Notes: a model not told the origin generated them from the letters alone. 49,822 nt of DNA from Hofstenia miamia (GCA_004352715.1 SCFE01000050.1:572247-622068); one strand, 5' to 3'. Positions 1-10,889 are shown, numbered from the stretch's first letter. Numbers and translations: made by a program.

Positions 1-151
1 AGCGAAATCACGGAAAGAAACTGCGACGATGTTATACCTAAATAGTATTGGATTAGTTGGAGTTAATATAAGTTAATACCCGCATCTAACAAGAGATAGT
101 AATTAAAAGAATAATTAACTCAATGTTAAAGCCTGGTAGCGGATGCTACAT

Positions 152-934
152 GAAAGTGTCTTAAGGAATAAGTATCCATTTGATGCTGTATTCCCTCATA
201 CGTTATCCGAGTCAGATTACTCCAAAATAACTGCAATTAAATCTGATCTTGAACCATGTGAAAGGTGTGGAAAATGTTAAGCTATGAAACTCAGGCTACA
301 TCTTCCGTTATTTTCCCATCTCTAGCAATGTTACGATTTTCACTCAAACCACAAGAAGACGACCCAACATATGTCATTGATTTAAAGGAGCAAATTGTTA
401 GTGATTACCACTGTAGGTTGTTAATTTCAAGTCCTGAAGCTATTCGGCTGGCTAAGATATCAACAGCTTTCGACATTCGATATAAGAGTTTGTCATGTTT
501 CTTCAGTAAGGACGAAAGATGCAGTTCTTGGGAATTGTTGAATACCCTTTGCCCAAAAATTACAACGTTGTCTGAGGAGACTGCAGCAAAACGTTTAATC
601 ATGAATGGGAAACGGACGACAGTTTCGACAGTGATAACACCACTACTTTCCAGATGAAAATACGTCATTTTGTCAAGAGCTTGAGCAATATACATGTAAA
701 GTTATTTCTCAGGATGAAAGTGCCGATCCTTTCGCTTAGTGGCAATCAAACCAAAACAAATTTCCATATCTTTCGAAAGTTGCAGCATCCATTCTGCATA
801 CACCAGCAACTAGTGTTCCGGCTGAAAGATTGTTTTCGTCATCTGGTTTCATCATATCTAAAAGACGAAACGCCATATCATATGCAAATATCAACGTTTT
901 GTGTTGCATTCGAGATTGGGCAGCTAAAAACTGA
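152..934 (+). pseudogene. hAT transposase C-terminal pseudogene, copy 1
   Basis: Read across three frames, this is the C-terminal half of a hAT-superfamily transposase. About 400-600 matches the region with LDPRYKSL-like residues (here FDIRYKSLSCF). About 770-934 holds the dimerisation domain, with ATSVPAERLFSSSGF, then SKRRNAIS, and ending RDWAAKN before TGA. The frame is broken at least twice, and a TAG replaces what is usually a tryptophan (PFA-stop-WQSN, about 735). The N-terminal half with the BED finger is missing or beyond the window edge. The second copy at 40.0-41.05 kb shares the TAG, so decay came before duplication. hAT transposases cut and paste elements with short inverted ends and 8-bp target duplications. 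This one cannot be active. Superfamily assignment is secure from the C-terminal motif; the clade is not. Confidence 0.85.
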
Positions 935-991
935 TTTTATTTTTTTCGAATAAAATCTTCCAAGTTTTGATTTTACAATATCTACGTGTAC

Positions 992-1010
992 ATATATATA
1001 TATATATATA
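992..1010. repeat. (TA)n microsatellite
   Basis: Pure TA run just downstream of the hAT pseudogene. The equivalent run in the second copy (about 41106-41137) is longer, as expected for slippage. Confidence 0.9.
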
Positions 1011-1039
1011 GCCTTATGTAATCTTATATAGGCAAGTAA

Positions 1040-1112
1040 GCAAGATGAAACAGGATAAAAACAGGACAGGATAATTTTTTCAGCAGTACAGGACAGGGCA
1101 GGATAAAGTGTT
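1040..1112. repeat. ACAGGATAA-type subterminal repeat array of the hAT element
   Basis: Several degenerate copies of ACAGGATAA/ACAGGACA lie about 100 bp past the transposase stop. The same motif is found beside copy 2 at 41160-41220 and, in the same orientation, at its left side at 39795-39860. The position suggests transposase-binding subterminal repeats. I found no clean terminal inverted repeat here. Confidence 0.55.
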
Positions 1113-1575
1113 TTTTAGACTCACCAATACTTTTTGGCTATTCTATCATACTGCATTTCAAGTGTTCATGTTTAAAATTTAAAGATGCTAGAAAATATAA
1201 CACTTCAAGATATGCAGAAGGAATCTACCCTTAATATTTTCACTATATATTTTCAATAATGGCATTTATATTTTAACAACATCAATTTTGTAAAAGTATA
1301 TACCCTCAGATTAGTCTTTTCAAAAGCTAATATAAAATGCTTTGGGGAAAAAAATTGAAAACATAGAATAATTTTAAAAACAGATTCAAATAGACAATGA
1401 AAATATCTTTAGAAATTTTTGTATGACTTTTGAGTTTTACATTTTTAACTGTGGAAAATAAAAATTTGTTGTTTTTCCCTTTAGAAAATTGATATATTCA
1501 GGGAGATTTCTGTGCTTCAATTTCCATATGTTCTCAATTTGTATCTTCCATGCTGACTTTCTATCGCACTTAGCA

Positions 1576-1907
1576 TCTTGACTTTTCATCTTCATGTATA
1601 TACCTACATTCTTGATCACCTACCATGCACATCCATACGCTCACCTATGTACCACTGTTATGCCTCTAGTCTAGCATCTAGGCTCTCTAACATTTTAGTT
1701 TTCTACTGCTAATAACGTACTTTCATTAACTCCCTTATAAATGACAACCTACCACTCTTATCAATTTTTTCCTTCACCCTTTGTGTGATTGCTGCTTCAG
1801 TTTCCGCAGCCACTGATTTTGCCATTTCTGCCACTTGTTCTAACACTTTACCTTCGATTTGCTTAGTCTATGCTCTGTAACCATTAATCCTCTTCCCATA
1901 ACCCCTG
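1576..1907. other. Non-homologous island 1 inside the duplication
   Basis: Between flanks that match the second copy, these 332 bases show no similarity to the 332 bases at 41691-42022. On the minus strand, about 1690-1900 has a helical, Glu/Lys-rich open stretch (for example KVLEQVAEMAKSVAAETEAA), which may be a retrotransposon ORF remnant. Function is not assignable. Confidence 0.6.
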
Positions 1908-2141
1908 CCGTTCTATTCAACTCATCGAACCAATTGTATCATTGTCAATTTGTTAGTGTTAATCCTATACGGCCAAATTTTAAGTCTTCACTCATGATTG
2001 TGGAGTCCGTTTGTCTGGAGATTTTTCACAAACTTTGACTTTTTAAAGCCTGCCAAAAACTGAGGGCCTTTTCTATTTATATCACTTTAATGTGAGGGAA
2101 GTTAAGGGTAGTTCTTTAACTCAGGTCTTAACAGTTCCAGT

Positions 2142-2184
2142 TTTAATAATACTTATTATTATTACTAATATTATTATTATTGTT
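2142..2184. repeat. (TAA)n-like 3' tail of the non-LTR fragment
   Basis: A run of TTATTATTATTA-type repeats on the plus strand, equal to a TAA-rich tail on the minus strand, directly after the pol remnant. Such microsatellite tails are common at non-LTR 3' ends. It is absent from the second copy of the block. Confidence 0.6.
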
Positions 2185-2228
2185 GGTTCTCACAGCTTCA
2201 TGCTGGTATCTCTCTCAGCTAGAGGGAC

Positions 2229-2475
2229 TCACCAGTTCCCAGGGAGTCTGAGAGCTTTCCTCAGGACTGTAGCTGTTCCTAACAATGTTGCCTTCTGTGC
2301 TACTGCTCCTCCCCACTTTGGTACACCCAACTCCTCCAAGTATCATTTATGTTTCTTACTCACTGCTCCTTGTACTCCTACAACTACTGGGACTACTTTA
2401 ACCTTCTTCAATTTCCACAGGCTTTTTATTTCCTCTGCCAACTCTATACTTGTATATCTTCTCTTTCTCCTTGCT
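2229..2475 (-). pseudogene. Non-LTR retrotransposon pol, 3' terminal fragment
   Basis: On the minus strand this reads as the conserved tail found after the reverse transcriptase domain in many invertebrate non-LTR elements: LAEEIKSLWKLKKVKVVPVV, then GVQGAVSKK, YLEELGVP, and QKATLLGTATVLRKAL. One in-frame TGA replaces a tryptophan-like position (HK-stop-YLEE), and there is a +1 shift near the upstream end. Past the stop, a (TAA)n-like tail at about 2142-2184 looks like the 3' end of the insertion. The fragment is cut off upstream at the (TA)n run at 2497. The second copy at 42344-42590 has the same TGA but lacks the 3' tail. The clade is not determined. Confidence 0.75.
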
Positions 2476-2491
2476 TTGGTATGTGTATATG

Positions 2492-2496
<5 letters not shown>

Positions 2497-2530
<34 letters not shown>
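2497..2530. repeat. (TA)n microsatellite
   Basis: Pure TA run bordering the truncated 5' side of the non-LTR fragment. It matches a similar run at about 42612-42645. Open frames crossing it are artefacts of the repeat. Confidence 0.9.
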
Positions 2531-2532
<2 letters not shown>

Positions 2533-2599
2533 CAATTTCATGCAACTTCTATAGAATATCCCTCTTACATTATTACCCTAATTTTGTTGCTTTAAATTT

Positions 2600-2716
2600 A
2601 TACATAAACATTTAATTTCAAATTTATTTTAGAGATTCGTGACAATAATATGATTATGTTCAATTTTTTGATTACATGATTTACAGAAATTAGGATATAA
2701 TGAATATATATATATC
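2600..2716. repeat. Repeat present in three copies (also 42716-42832 and 46264-46381)
   Basis: The stretch from the TTTAATTTCAAATTTATTTT-like start to GATATAATGAATATATATA occurs here, at the same place in copy 2, and in a more diverged form at 46264-46381. In all three it ends in a (TA)n run. The third copy suggests an older duplication of the sequence 3' of a claudin-like gene. Confidence 0.8.
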
Positions 2717-3151
2717 TATAACATTTCCCAACATGTACAGACATTGCAATGGATTGAGCAAGATTGTCTAATTTATATTTACTATAAATATTAGGTCAAA
2801 GATTTTTTTAAAGCTGTGCGAGTGTGGTAGAATATGACTTCAGTTCCCCGCCAGGGCAAATTCATTTAAATTTGTAGCATTAAATCTATTGCAATTTCAG
2901 TAAAGGATAATTTTTTAGATTTGTCCATTATCTCATTATTGGATATATCCATAGATACCAGTTAGATACATGCATCCCCATTCATATGTTGCATGAATTT
3001 CTGCAAATTTCAAATAATTGTAAAGTACTTTGGGTAATTTTTATTTAAAAATTTTCTTACTAATACCACAAAGTCATGCATTTACTGGAATGAATTCTCA
3101 GAAGGAGGAAGTTCGCTAAGAGCGTAATTTTCTTCCAGGATTTTGTTGTTG

Positions 3152-3428
3152 CTATATTTCCTTTTCTGAATCTCTATGAATAATTATGGCCAATTTGAAA
3201 ATTGTAATTGCAAGTGGAACTAGTGTGAGAACATCAGTGATCCATGCAAGATAGTGTGCCCTTCCATAGCTATCGAAAATGAAGTGCTGCAGGAAATATC
3301 CTCTAGTTAATATTGTGGCAAGGAATGCCAAGATAGTATGACTATCTAAATATCGTATCAAGGTTTCATACAATTCTACATCATTCGCCGAATAATAACA
3401 TTTACACAGCAAATTTAACTTGAAGCAA
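3152..3428 (-). CDS. Claudin/PMP22-like protein, C-terminal exon (copy 1)
   Basis: The minus-strand frame is open to a stop at 3152. The translation has a hydrophobic segment (AFLATILTRGYFLQHF), then a short loop DSYGRAHYLAW, then a longer membrane segment (DVLTLVPLAITIFKLAIII) and a short charged end HRDSEKEI. This resembles the third and fourth membrane spans of the claudin/PMP22 superfamily, where an aromatic-glycine stretch and YLAWV-like motif open the last span. An acceptor (TATATTAG) at 3429-3430 fits the exon start, but its phase does not match the donor at 3894, so another exon may lie between. Members form cell contacts or act as membrane adaptors. The family call rests on topology and a few motifs only. 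Confidence 0.5.
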
Positions 3429-3894
3429 CTAATATAAACGAATAGGTCCATGTGGCTTTTCAAAGAATAAAAGTGAAAAATTGAGAAATATATTATTTTT
3501 AACCTTTGCTTTGTACTTGAAGAAAAAATTAACTTTAATTTCTACTCCCTGCACTTGATTGACTATTGTGAACGCATGTTCAATAAGAAGAAACTTTAAG
3601 ATATTGCTGCTTGAGAACAGATGAAACTTATTTTAAATGACATTGCTTTCAGTGACGAGTCTCATTATTCAACATGCAAAATTGTAATTACGAAAATTAA
3701 GGCAGGATATTCAATATTCACAAAGTGGAAAATATGTTTCCCTAATATGCTATTTATCACGTCGATTATTTAAATCCATAGGAATTATGATTTTTACAAA
3801 ATGTAAAATATTTTGACAGAGGAGTTTTCAAACTTTGAAGGGGAATCCGAAAGAAACTTTTACTAAAATTAATAATATCTAGAATTTCACTTAC

Positions 3895-4222
3895 TTGAGT
3901 TGACTCATTAGCAAAGAGCAACAAGCCTAAAATTGCTGAAAGACTGAAAACAATTATTGATAATATCTGCTGGAAATCAAATGTTTGATGGAGAAGCAAT
4001 TCTTCTCCTCGATTCTCGATTGCGATCTATGTAACATAGTCCTATTGACTTAAAAAGTGAAGAAGTGGTTAAGTAATATGGAAACTTCACCTGTGAATAT
4101 TTTACACTTGTGTCAATATCTAACACCCAATTTGGTGACAGAATCACAATTATCAGGAGTATCGTTGTAGTGCCTGCAGAAATTGCTGTGACACAAATCA
4201 ACAGAATCAACAGAAAATTCAT
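3895..4222 (-). pseudogene. Claudin/PMP22-like N-terminal exon, frame broken by a 7-bp tandem duplication (copy 1)
   Basis: The ATG at 4222 opens a membrane segment (CVTAISAGTTTILLIIVILS) followed by PNWVLDID and SIGLCYIDRN, like the first span and first extracellular loop of claudin-type proteins. A second membrane segment (QQILSIIVFSLSAILGLLLF) follows in another frame, up to a good donor (CAA then GTAAGTG at 3894). The frame changes at a tandem duplication of CTCGATT (4008-4014 and 4015-4021, plus strand). Paralogue 3 at 44598-44873 has no such repeat and stays open. A 20-residue stretch absent from paralogue 3 coincides with a possible 42-nt GT-AG intron (4049-4090). Copy 2 carries the same lesion. 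Confidence 0.55.
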
Positions 4223-4309
4223 TACTAAAGCATAATATATATTTAGTCATTAAAATTATACATATTTCTAAATATTGAACACATTAAATGAAAATTTATT
4301 GAACTATTT

Positions 4310-4440
4310 TGAGAGAATTCCAAAACCAAACCAAAGCAAACCATTTTCCTATATGTGAACCAGACAGATAATCATGGCAAATTTCATAACCCGATGCAGA
4401 TGGTTTGGTTGAAAGTGTGACAGGTTGAATGCGCTTCTTT
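4310..4440. promoter_or_regulatory. Upstream flank similar to the flank of paralogue 3
   Basis: The sequence with AACCAAACCAAAGCAAACC, TATATGTGAACCAGACA, ATAATCATGGCAAATTTCA and TTTTGGTTGAA matches 44945-45055, upstream of the third claudin-like paralogue, more than anything next to copy 2. It may be a shared promoter region or a common repeat. No TATA box could be assigned. Confidence 0.4.
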
Positions 4441-4947
4441 CTTCCAAGTAAACTATAAAACTTTCAGGGATGGTTTTTAAGAAACAGCTTAAAAATTTAT
4501 TTACGGCAGTAGAATTGTAAAAACTATCTTCACGACTTCACCGCACATGTATTTATACTTAATGGGATCCATTAAATGTATCTATGTGGTGACTTTCATT
4601 TTTAAAATAAATAATAATAGAATTTTTAGTTTTAAGTAAACCAAAAATTTTATTTTGCAATTATATATGGTGTTTATTGCTTAGATATATAGACAGTGAA
4701 GGACTCTTATTTAGAGGATTTCTTCCACTCTGAGATAGAGATTTTCCAAAAATTGAGGTCCAAGCAAGGCCCAACCCACATAAATTAATGACAATTTAGC
4801 CCTCTTTAGGCCTATTTCTATACTTATAAAAACAACAAAAATTCTGCGAAATTTTTGGTTTTGCTGCACTAAAATTGAAGTTCACAGGTTTGCATTTTGA
4901 AGAAATTGTGAGGCTAATGTAAAACTTTAAGGAGAAATTTATTTTTT

Positions 4948-5328
4948 TCAACAATGCGCTTGCGTTTGTTTTTCGCGCACTGTTGCACAAATTTTTTGGC
5001 TCATCCTTTCAAATACGCGCAAACCAGTGGCATAGCGTATACCAAAGTGCTTAGTGTGTGGTAGAAAAAAAACTCGATATTTCGGTTCAAAATGTGATAT
5101 CTGAAGTAAAACATATGCATATGGTAATTGCAATTTACAAGCCAATAATAGAAATATTAACAATTGGCAAGAATATATGAAGGGGTGGGTTCCCGTCCCA
5201 CCCGAAAATACCACTTCACAGCCGGCTTTCTCGATTAAATATGTATTGCTTTTACTATATATATATTCAATTAATGAGTGGAACCCAGCATTTAAAAATG
5301 CTTTGCATAAAGGAATTGAGATTTTCAA
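4948..5328 (-). other. Unassigned open stretch next to the assembly gap
   Basis: A 126-codon minus-strand open frame with a hydrophobic segment near its middle (SCQLLIFLLLACKLQL). I recognise no domain. A strong inverted repeat (GGGTGGG, TTCCCGT, CCCACCC, about 5183-5203) lies inside it, which suggests repeat-derived sequence rather than a gene. The stretch 4441-4947 before it shows nothing I can name. Confidence 0.2.
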
Positions 5329-5346
5329 CTTATTTCATATTATTCG

Positions 5347-6346
5347 NNNNNNNNNNNNNNNNNNNNNNNNNNNNNNNNNNNNNNNNNNNNNNNNNNNNNN
5401 NNNNNNNNNNNNNNNNNNNNNNNNNNNNNNNNNNNNNNNNNNNNNNNNNNNNNNNNNNNNNNNNNNNNNNNNNNNNNNNNNNNNNNNNNNNNNNNNNNNN
5501 NNNNNNNNNNNNNNNNNNNNNNNNNNNNNNNNNNNNNNNNNNNNNNNNNNNNNNNNNNNNNNNNNNNNNNNNNNNNNNNNNNNNNNNNNNNNNNNNNNNN
5601 NNNNNNNNNNNNNNNNNNNNNNNNNNNNNNNNNNNNNNNNNNNNNNNNNNNNNNNNNNNNNNNNNNNNNNNNNNNNNNNNNNNNNNNNNNNNNNNNNNNN
5701 NNNNNNNNNNNNNNNNNNNNNNNNNNNNNNNNNNNNNNNNNNNNNNNNNNNNNNNNNNNNNNNNNNNNNNNNNNNNNNNNNNNNNNNNNNNNNNNNNNNN
5801 NNNNNNNNNNNNNNNNNNNNNNNNNNNNNNNNNNNNNNNNNNNNNNNNNNNNNNNNNNNNNNNNNNNNNNNNNNNNNNNNNNNNNNNNNNNNNNNNNNNN
5901 NNNNNNNNNNNNNNNNNNNNNNNNNNNNNNNNNNNNNNNNNNNNNNNNNNNNNNNNNNNNNNNNNNNNNNNNNNNNNNNNNNNNNNNNNNNNNNNNNNNN
6001 NNNNNNNNNNNNNNNNNNNNNNNNNNNNNNNNNNNNNNNNNNNNNNNNNNNNNNNNNNNNNNNNNNNNNNNNNNNNNNNNNNNNNNNNNNNNNNNNNNNN
6101 NNNNNNNNNNNNNNNNNNNNNNNNNNNNNNNNNNNNNNNNNNNNNNNNNNNNNNNNNNNNNNNNNNNNNNNNNNNNNNNNNNNNNNNNNNNNNNNNNNNN
6201 NNNNNNNNNNNNNNNNNNNNNNNNNNNNNNNNNNNNNNNNNNNNNNNNNNNNNNNNNNNNNNNNNNNNNNNNNNNNNNNNNNNNNNNNNNNNNNNNNNNN
6301 NNNNNNNNNNNNNNNNNNNNNNNNNNNNNNNNNNNNNNNNNNNNNN
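5347..6346. other. Assembly gap of exactly 1000 N
   Basis: An unbroken run of 1000 N. The round number indicates a placeholder, so the true distance is unknown. The right flank starts directly in a (TA)n run. Open frames predicted across it are meaningless. Confidence 0.99.
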
Positions 6347-6393
6347 GTATATATATATATAGGCGAAGAAAATGAGAAGACAATTCTTTTCAG

Positions 6394-6575
6394 ACCTCCG
6401 CCACGCAGCTTGTGTTCCCCGGATGAGCACCAAAATTTAATGGATTCCTCCTTGGGCGGAGACGCACCTCTGGTGAAAATTTGAGGTCAATCCATCTATT
6501 ATTTTTTCCGTAAAGTTGCTAACAGACAAACAAACAAACCAACGCTACCAAAAACATAACCTCCTTGGCGGAGGT
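6394..6575. mobile_element. Short MITE-like element with 10-bp perfect inverted ends
   Basis: ACCTCCGCCA at 6394-6403 pairs exactly with TGGCGGAGGT at 6566-6575. The interior has GAGGTCAATCCATC and a CAAACAAACAAACC tract, features I recall from a MITE-like repeat scattered through several invertebrate genomes. Non-coding. Superfamily not determined; no clear target duplication seen. Confidence 0.6.
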
Positions 6576-6579
6576 AACA

Positions 6580-7370
6580 ATGTCATGAGTTCGTGAGCTA
6601 AGATAGTTTAAGCTTTTTGTCATCCTTGTATTTTCATGTAGTGATTTTAGATGAAGTTTAAGTATAATATCATTTATATTAAAAGTTATCACACATATGA
6701 CACAGATGTGTCACAGAGAGTATGTCTAATTGAAAAATATGCAATGTTACACAGTAGAAATTACACTCATAAAACAGCACAGCCATTTAAAAAGCAACTT
6801 CGCAACAATTCTTCAAATCAACAGCGAAAAATAAAAGGCTAATTTTCACCAGGAATTACTAAACTAGGATTAGGATAATTGGCGCGAGGTTTATGAATTA
6901 ATGATCAACTTTAAGACAGGGGTGATGCTACAAGAAACCCATAGCATTAGTTCTCTCAGAATATTGACTTTCCAAAAGTCGGATATTAGTTAACCGTAGC
7001 TGCTTGACATGCTAATAAAAGACAACTTAGTTTCATTTAAAAATTTTGTAAAAAAGTGAAATGCTGTTTAAGTTTTGATTTAAAATCGGTTATTGATTCA
7101 AAGGAACGAAGCGAGAAGGGAACGCTATTTTAGATTTTTGACCCACTTATTGCAAGTGCACGATTTGCGTTCAATGTGCCGGTCAAATGAACATGTAAAG
7201 TGAGAACATTCGTTCCACGAAGGTCATAGACACCACTACTAACTTTAGCGAATTGCAAACAAATTATTGATATAGTTTAAAGCAATGTGCTATTTTATAT
7301 GTAATTAAATATGTAGAGGGAGCCAATGAAATTGTTTACGAATTGGTGTGCTGTGTTGCCCTGGCTTAGT
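6580..7370. other. No recognisable feature
   Basis: AT-rich sequence between the MITE and the reverse transcriptase fragment. I see no conserved coding stretch, no paired repeat ends and no RNA gene. Confidence 0.5.
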
Positions 7371-7375
7371 TGTAG

Positions 7376-7950
7376 TTACAAAACGAGCAGCCAGTTTTGT
7401 ACAATCTGCATTTTACAAATGAGTCTATTAGATAAGGTAACAAGAAGACCATTGTAAAAGTCCAGGTGTGTAATGATAAAAGCATGCGCTAATCGTTTTG
7501 TAGTTTCTTCAGTAAGATAGTTCCAGATTTGCCAAAGCCTTCGTAGAGCCACCATAGCCTTCCTATACAATTAGACACAGCTTTTTATGTAATTAAGATG
7601 TTGTCAAATAAAATCCAAGATTACTATTTCGAATTGAGGGCTGCAGGATGATGGAAATGACAAAGAAAAGCGGACCAGGTACTTAACTTTGAGGGACATC
7701 ATGACTAAGTGGATACTCTGCAGAAGCACATCCATATATAACAACAGACTGTGTTCTTGAATTAAAATATGATTTAATCCATAAACGAGAATTACTACAT
7801 ATATCAAATCTACTTTCAAGTCGCTTTAGTAGGATTTCATGGTCAATTGTGTTAAAGGCTGAGCTCAAATCAAGTAGAATCAAACAGATGCAGACATTTG
7901 GGTTATCAACGGCTAAGAAGCTGTCATTTTGAACCCGAAGAAACGCTGTT
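7376..7950 (-). pseudogene. CR1/L2-like non-LTR reverse transcriptase fragment
   Basis: The minus-strand translation gives TAFLRVQND, then LILLDLSSAFNTIDHEILL, LWIKSYFNSRTQSVVI and PLSHDVPQS, which are RT blocks of CR1/L2-type elements. After a frame change it continues as VLGPLFFVISI. A separate frame has the downstream thumb region (ALRRLWQIWNYLTEETTKRL, HAFIITHLDFYNGLL). The segment that should hold the YADD catalytic motif is missing between about 7560 and 7630, so an internal deletion has removed the active site. The aspartate of LDLSSAFNTIDH is present. The element is dead and truncated at both ends. Family assignment is firm at the non-LTR level and likely for CR1/L2. Confidence 0.85.
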
Positions 7951-7989
7951 TAACAGCTATGATTAAATTAAGGCCTGTTCCTTAATTGC

Positions 7990-9235
7990 TTAGGCCTAAT
8001 AACCTCTTTGTTTAAAATTAAGACAAGTTTTAATTACGCCTAATATCGCAATGTGTTGCACAAATGCCTAATTTAAAGATTGAGTTTAACCGGAATCAAA
8101 TATCCTGAGGAATCCGCAAAAATAAAAGCTAATTTACAACGTTAAAAAAATATCCAAACATCCACAGTAGCAGCTCAATGATTAATAATTGGGAACAGAA
8201 AACTATTATATTACCAATGCTATAATTACAAAACGAAGACAAAAGAATCTAGAATTACAATGCAAATCATAGTGTTCAAATTTCTTGTCAATTTGTCCAG
8301 AAATAATAGAGTAAATCTGATGACAATAGGAGGCCATATTTTAAATTTTTATTATTGAAAAAATAGGAAGAAAATTGCTGAATGAAAGGAGTTTAAAGTA
8401 AAACCAACTGGACGTCTTATTAAGTAATTAGTAAGTATCTTCAATTAAAAAATCATTACAAATGCGGTTTAACAAAGAAATTAAAAAAACAGCTTCATTA
8501 ACATTTATGCAAGGAGTGGAATTATTCAATACAATCAGTTCGCGAAATTTATTACCTAATAAAAAAACTCCAAAAGCAGTACTGTTGAAAACCTTTTATT
8601 CATTATAATTCACTATGCCTTACAACGCTTTTCAAAATTTTCCAAACAACTAGTTACAAACATTTCCAATTAAATGGTTTATATGCTTGGGGTTTAAACT
8701 ACGTGTGCGGTATTTCAATAGTACCGGTCACGGCTATGAGGCCTCATAACTCCGTATTGGAAAAGGAGTCTAAAAGTGTAACTGTTGAATTTATTAGGAA
8801 ACACTAATTTATATTGGGTGTTTCAGGCTTTGGCTAAGAGTTTCACATAAGGCTTTTCATCTTAACCAAATGGTCAGCTTACTTATTGCTTACGTACACT
8901 CCTCTGACGATGTAGGATCGGAATAATTAATTGTGACTGAAGGTTCGCTCAAGAACACGGTAATTTGGCGTGGCACTTTAGTATTCGGTATTTCCCAGAA
9001 CTATTGGTATTCTATAGAAGCGCTGTACTGCACATCTATCGACAACTTATGCATTATTGTTGATAGATAAATCAATGGCAAAAAGATTCCAAGCATTTCG
9101 AACCCATAATAACTTAATAAATCCACAACCGTTTGGCTAGAAATTGTTTTAATAACTCTGAAAAATAATGTGAATAACCACTACAATACTCAATATAAAT
9201 AAAAAATCTAAGCTGTCTAATAAGTGTTTATTCTA
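7990..9235. other. No recognisable feature
   Basis: AT-rich spacer. A short inverted repeat (TTAAGGCCTG ... TTAGGCCTAA, about 7967-8001) marks its start. I see no coding stretch with known motifs. Confidence 0.45.
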
Positions 9236-9239
9236 TCGA

Positions 9240-10760
9240 AAATTTCTGAAGAACATCGTGGATCAGATATCAGTGAGCATTGCAAGAAATTTGCGCATAT
9301 TTTTTATAGAAATCGAGTGCTATCACGAGTAAGGGAATGTCAAACGTGTCTCGTAAGATTTATTTATGCGCCTCGGCACAACAAAGATCATCTTCTAAAA
9401 TAATAAAAAAATCAAATGAGCCTTGAGAATTTCCCACATGAAGTAAAGGCTCGAATCAACAAGCCATCAAGAGTACCGACTGTGGTAGCAACTGTTATCA
9501 ATTCATTTTTTGATTTTCAAAAATCGCGTACAAAATCAAAGTCAACAATGCTTGTTTATCAGTTATAAATCGAATTTGTGCTCAAACGAAAAGAATCCTG
9601 AACTTCTTCGCCATGTTTTTCATGTTTTACGAAATGTAAACAATATTACATATGCAACAATGGTATGGTGTGGTTAATTTTGTCGAATATTGTTGGGCTT
9701 TTAAAATGTAAGTATTTTCTCTTGATTACTAGGCTATAAAGGCAGTCCTAAATAAAATCAGAGCAGATTACACTAAACTTAGAGCGTCTGCAGCTATTGA
9801 AAGAAAATGGACCAATTTTCTAAAATGCCTTCATCAAATGCAATGCGAATTATGATGAGAGAAGTTAAAGAACTTTCGATTAGAGATTTACAAGTAAATT
9901 TTCTAAGCCATCAAGAATCCTCAGCATTCAGGTTTTTATAGACAAACTCTACCCAGTGTACGTCCAAGGACTCTAATTGCGATAACAACAGAAGAATGTA
10001 AGGATCTGGCTGAGATTTCCCTCACCATTAACCACAAAACAGGCTACAAGTGTAATGTTGCTATTGCCATAGACGCTGAAACTCTACCCTTGTGTATCAA
10101 GTTTTGATGTTATACGAAGCTTAGTATGGAAAGAAGCCTAAACACATATTCGCTAACCAATCAGGAATCAAATTAACTAAAGTGGCAGTATACCTGAACA
10201 AGCTATTGAAAAGTATTTTGGAAAGCAAATCTGTTCGTGCAATACTAATTCCGTATTAAAATGCTGGGACACAAAATAGGTGGCTGATGGTGCAAAGACC
10301 CGAGATTCCGAATGTTACGCCACCAAGTGAAAAAGATTACAAAGAGTTACTAGATGCATACAAAGCAGTAATACATTGTATTCAGTGATCTACCACTAAA
10401 TGATATTATTGCAAGTCAGTAAATGGAAGAGACGTCCGTTCGAACACCTATACGCATTGTTTCTGATGATGGGGTTTCCAATAAAAAAATGAGTCAAAGA
10501 GGATGTCCAAAAAGCTTCTAGGAAAAGAAGTAAGAATACAAGAACCATTCGAATGCGCCATGATGATATCAACTTGAAACAACTGCTGCATCCCATGGAT
10601 CACTCGACGTTCAAGATTACGCTTGACAAAGATAATGCACATAAGCCTATGTAAGGAAAACCTTCTTCCCCCTTGAACATGCAAATATGATGCAACGTGT
10701 AGATAGCTTGCATCATAAAAGGTTTGTGTCAGTCTGGTATATCCTAGCACACGTTTGTGA
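9240..10760 (+). pseudogene. Decayed coding remnant of unknown family
   Basis: Several plus-strand segments read like parts of one eroded protein in changing frames. About 9240-9390 has HRGSDISEHCKKFAHIF and VRECQTCLVRFIYAPRHN, with a C-x2-C pair and a nearby His suggesting a zinc finger. About 9750-9860 has KIRADYTKLRASAAIERKW and NFLKCLHQMQ. About 10000-10105 has CKDLAEISLTINHKTGYKCN and VAIAIDAETLPLCIKF. About 10300-10385 has PEIPNVTPPSEKDYKELLDA. About 10670-10780 has EHANMMQRVDSLHHKRFVSV and WYILAHVCEIKIDH. Stops and frame changes separate them. I do not recognise the family; a transposon-encoded protein is the likely source. The longer minus-strand frames at 10396-10750 overlap this and look like shadows. 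Confidence 0.35.
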
Positions 10761-10857
10761 AATTAAAATTGACCATTTAATTGTTTCAATTAAAATAGTG
10801 TTGAAGAGTTACTAAAAACAATAAAATGTTTGCTACGGTATATATTTTCCAGGCCTG

Positions 10858-10880
10858 TATATATATATATATATATATAT
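10858..10880. repeat. (TA)n microsatellite
   Basis: Pure TA run after the decayed remnant. Confidence 0.85.
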
Positions 10881-10889
10881 AATTAAATT

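Larger units (their letters stand above)
150..4289. repeat. Long direct duplication, copy 1 (pairs with 40281-44398)
   Basis: This block reappears about 40.1 kb downstream in the same orientation. The offset is exactly 40115 at every point I checked from 1217 to 3977, and identity there is near complete apart from two islands (1576-1907 and about 2010-2220). The left part with the hAT pseudogene is less similar and has small indels. Homology stops at 4289/44398. The block contains hAT, non-LTR and claudin-like sequence. Confidence 0.93.

Noticed and set aside
2092-2595. 167-codon plus-strand frame, and its counterpart at 42464-42730
   Set aside because: It is the antisense of the non-LTR pol tail and then runs through a (TA)n repeat, giving an artificial Tyr-Ile run.
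5177-6484. Long open frames of 350-435 codons on both strands
   Set aside because: They run through the 1000-N gap; almost all residues are undetermined.
10396-10750. Minus-strand frames of 66 and 100 codons
   Set aside because: They overlap the plus-strand eroded remnant, whose frames look more protein-like. No motif on the minus strand.
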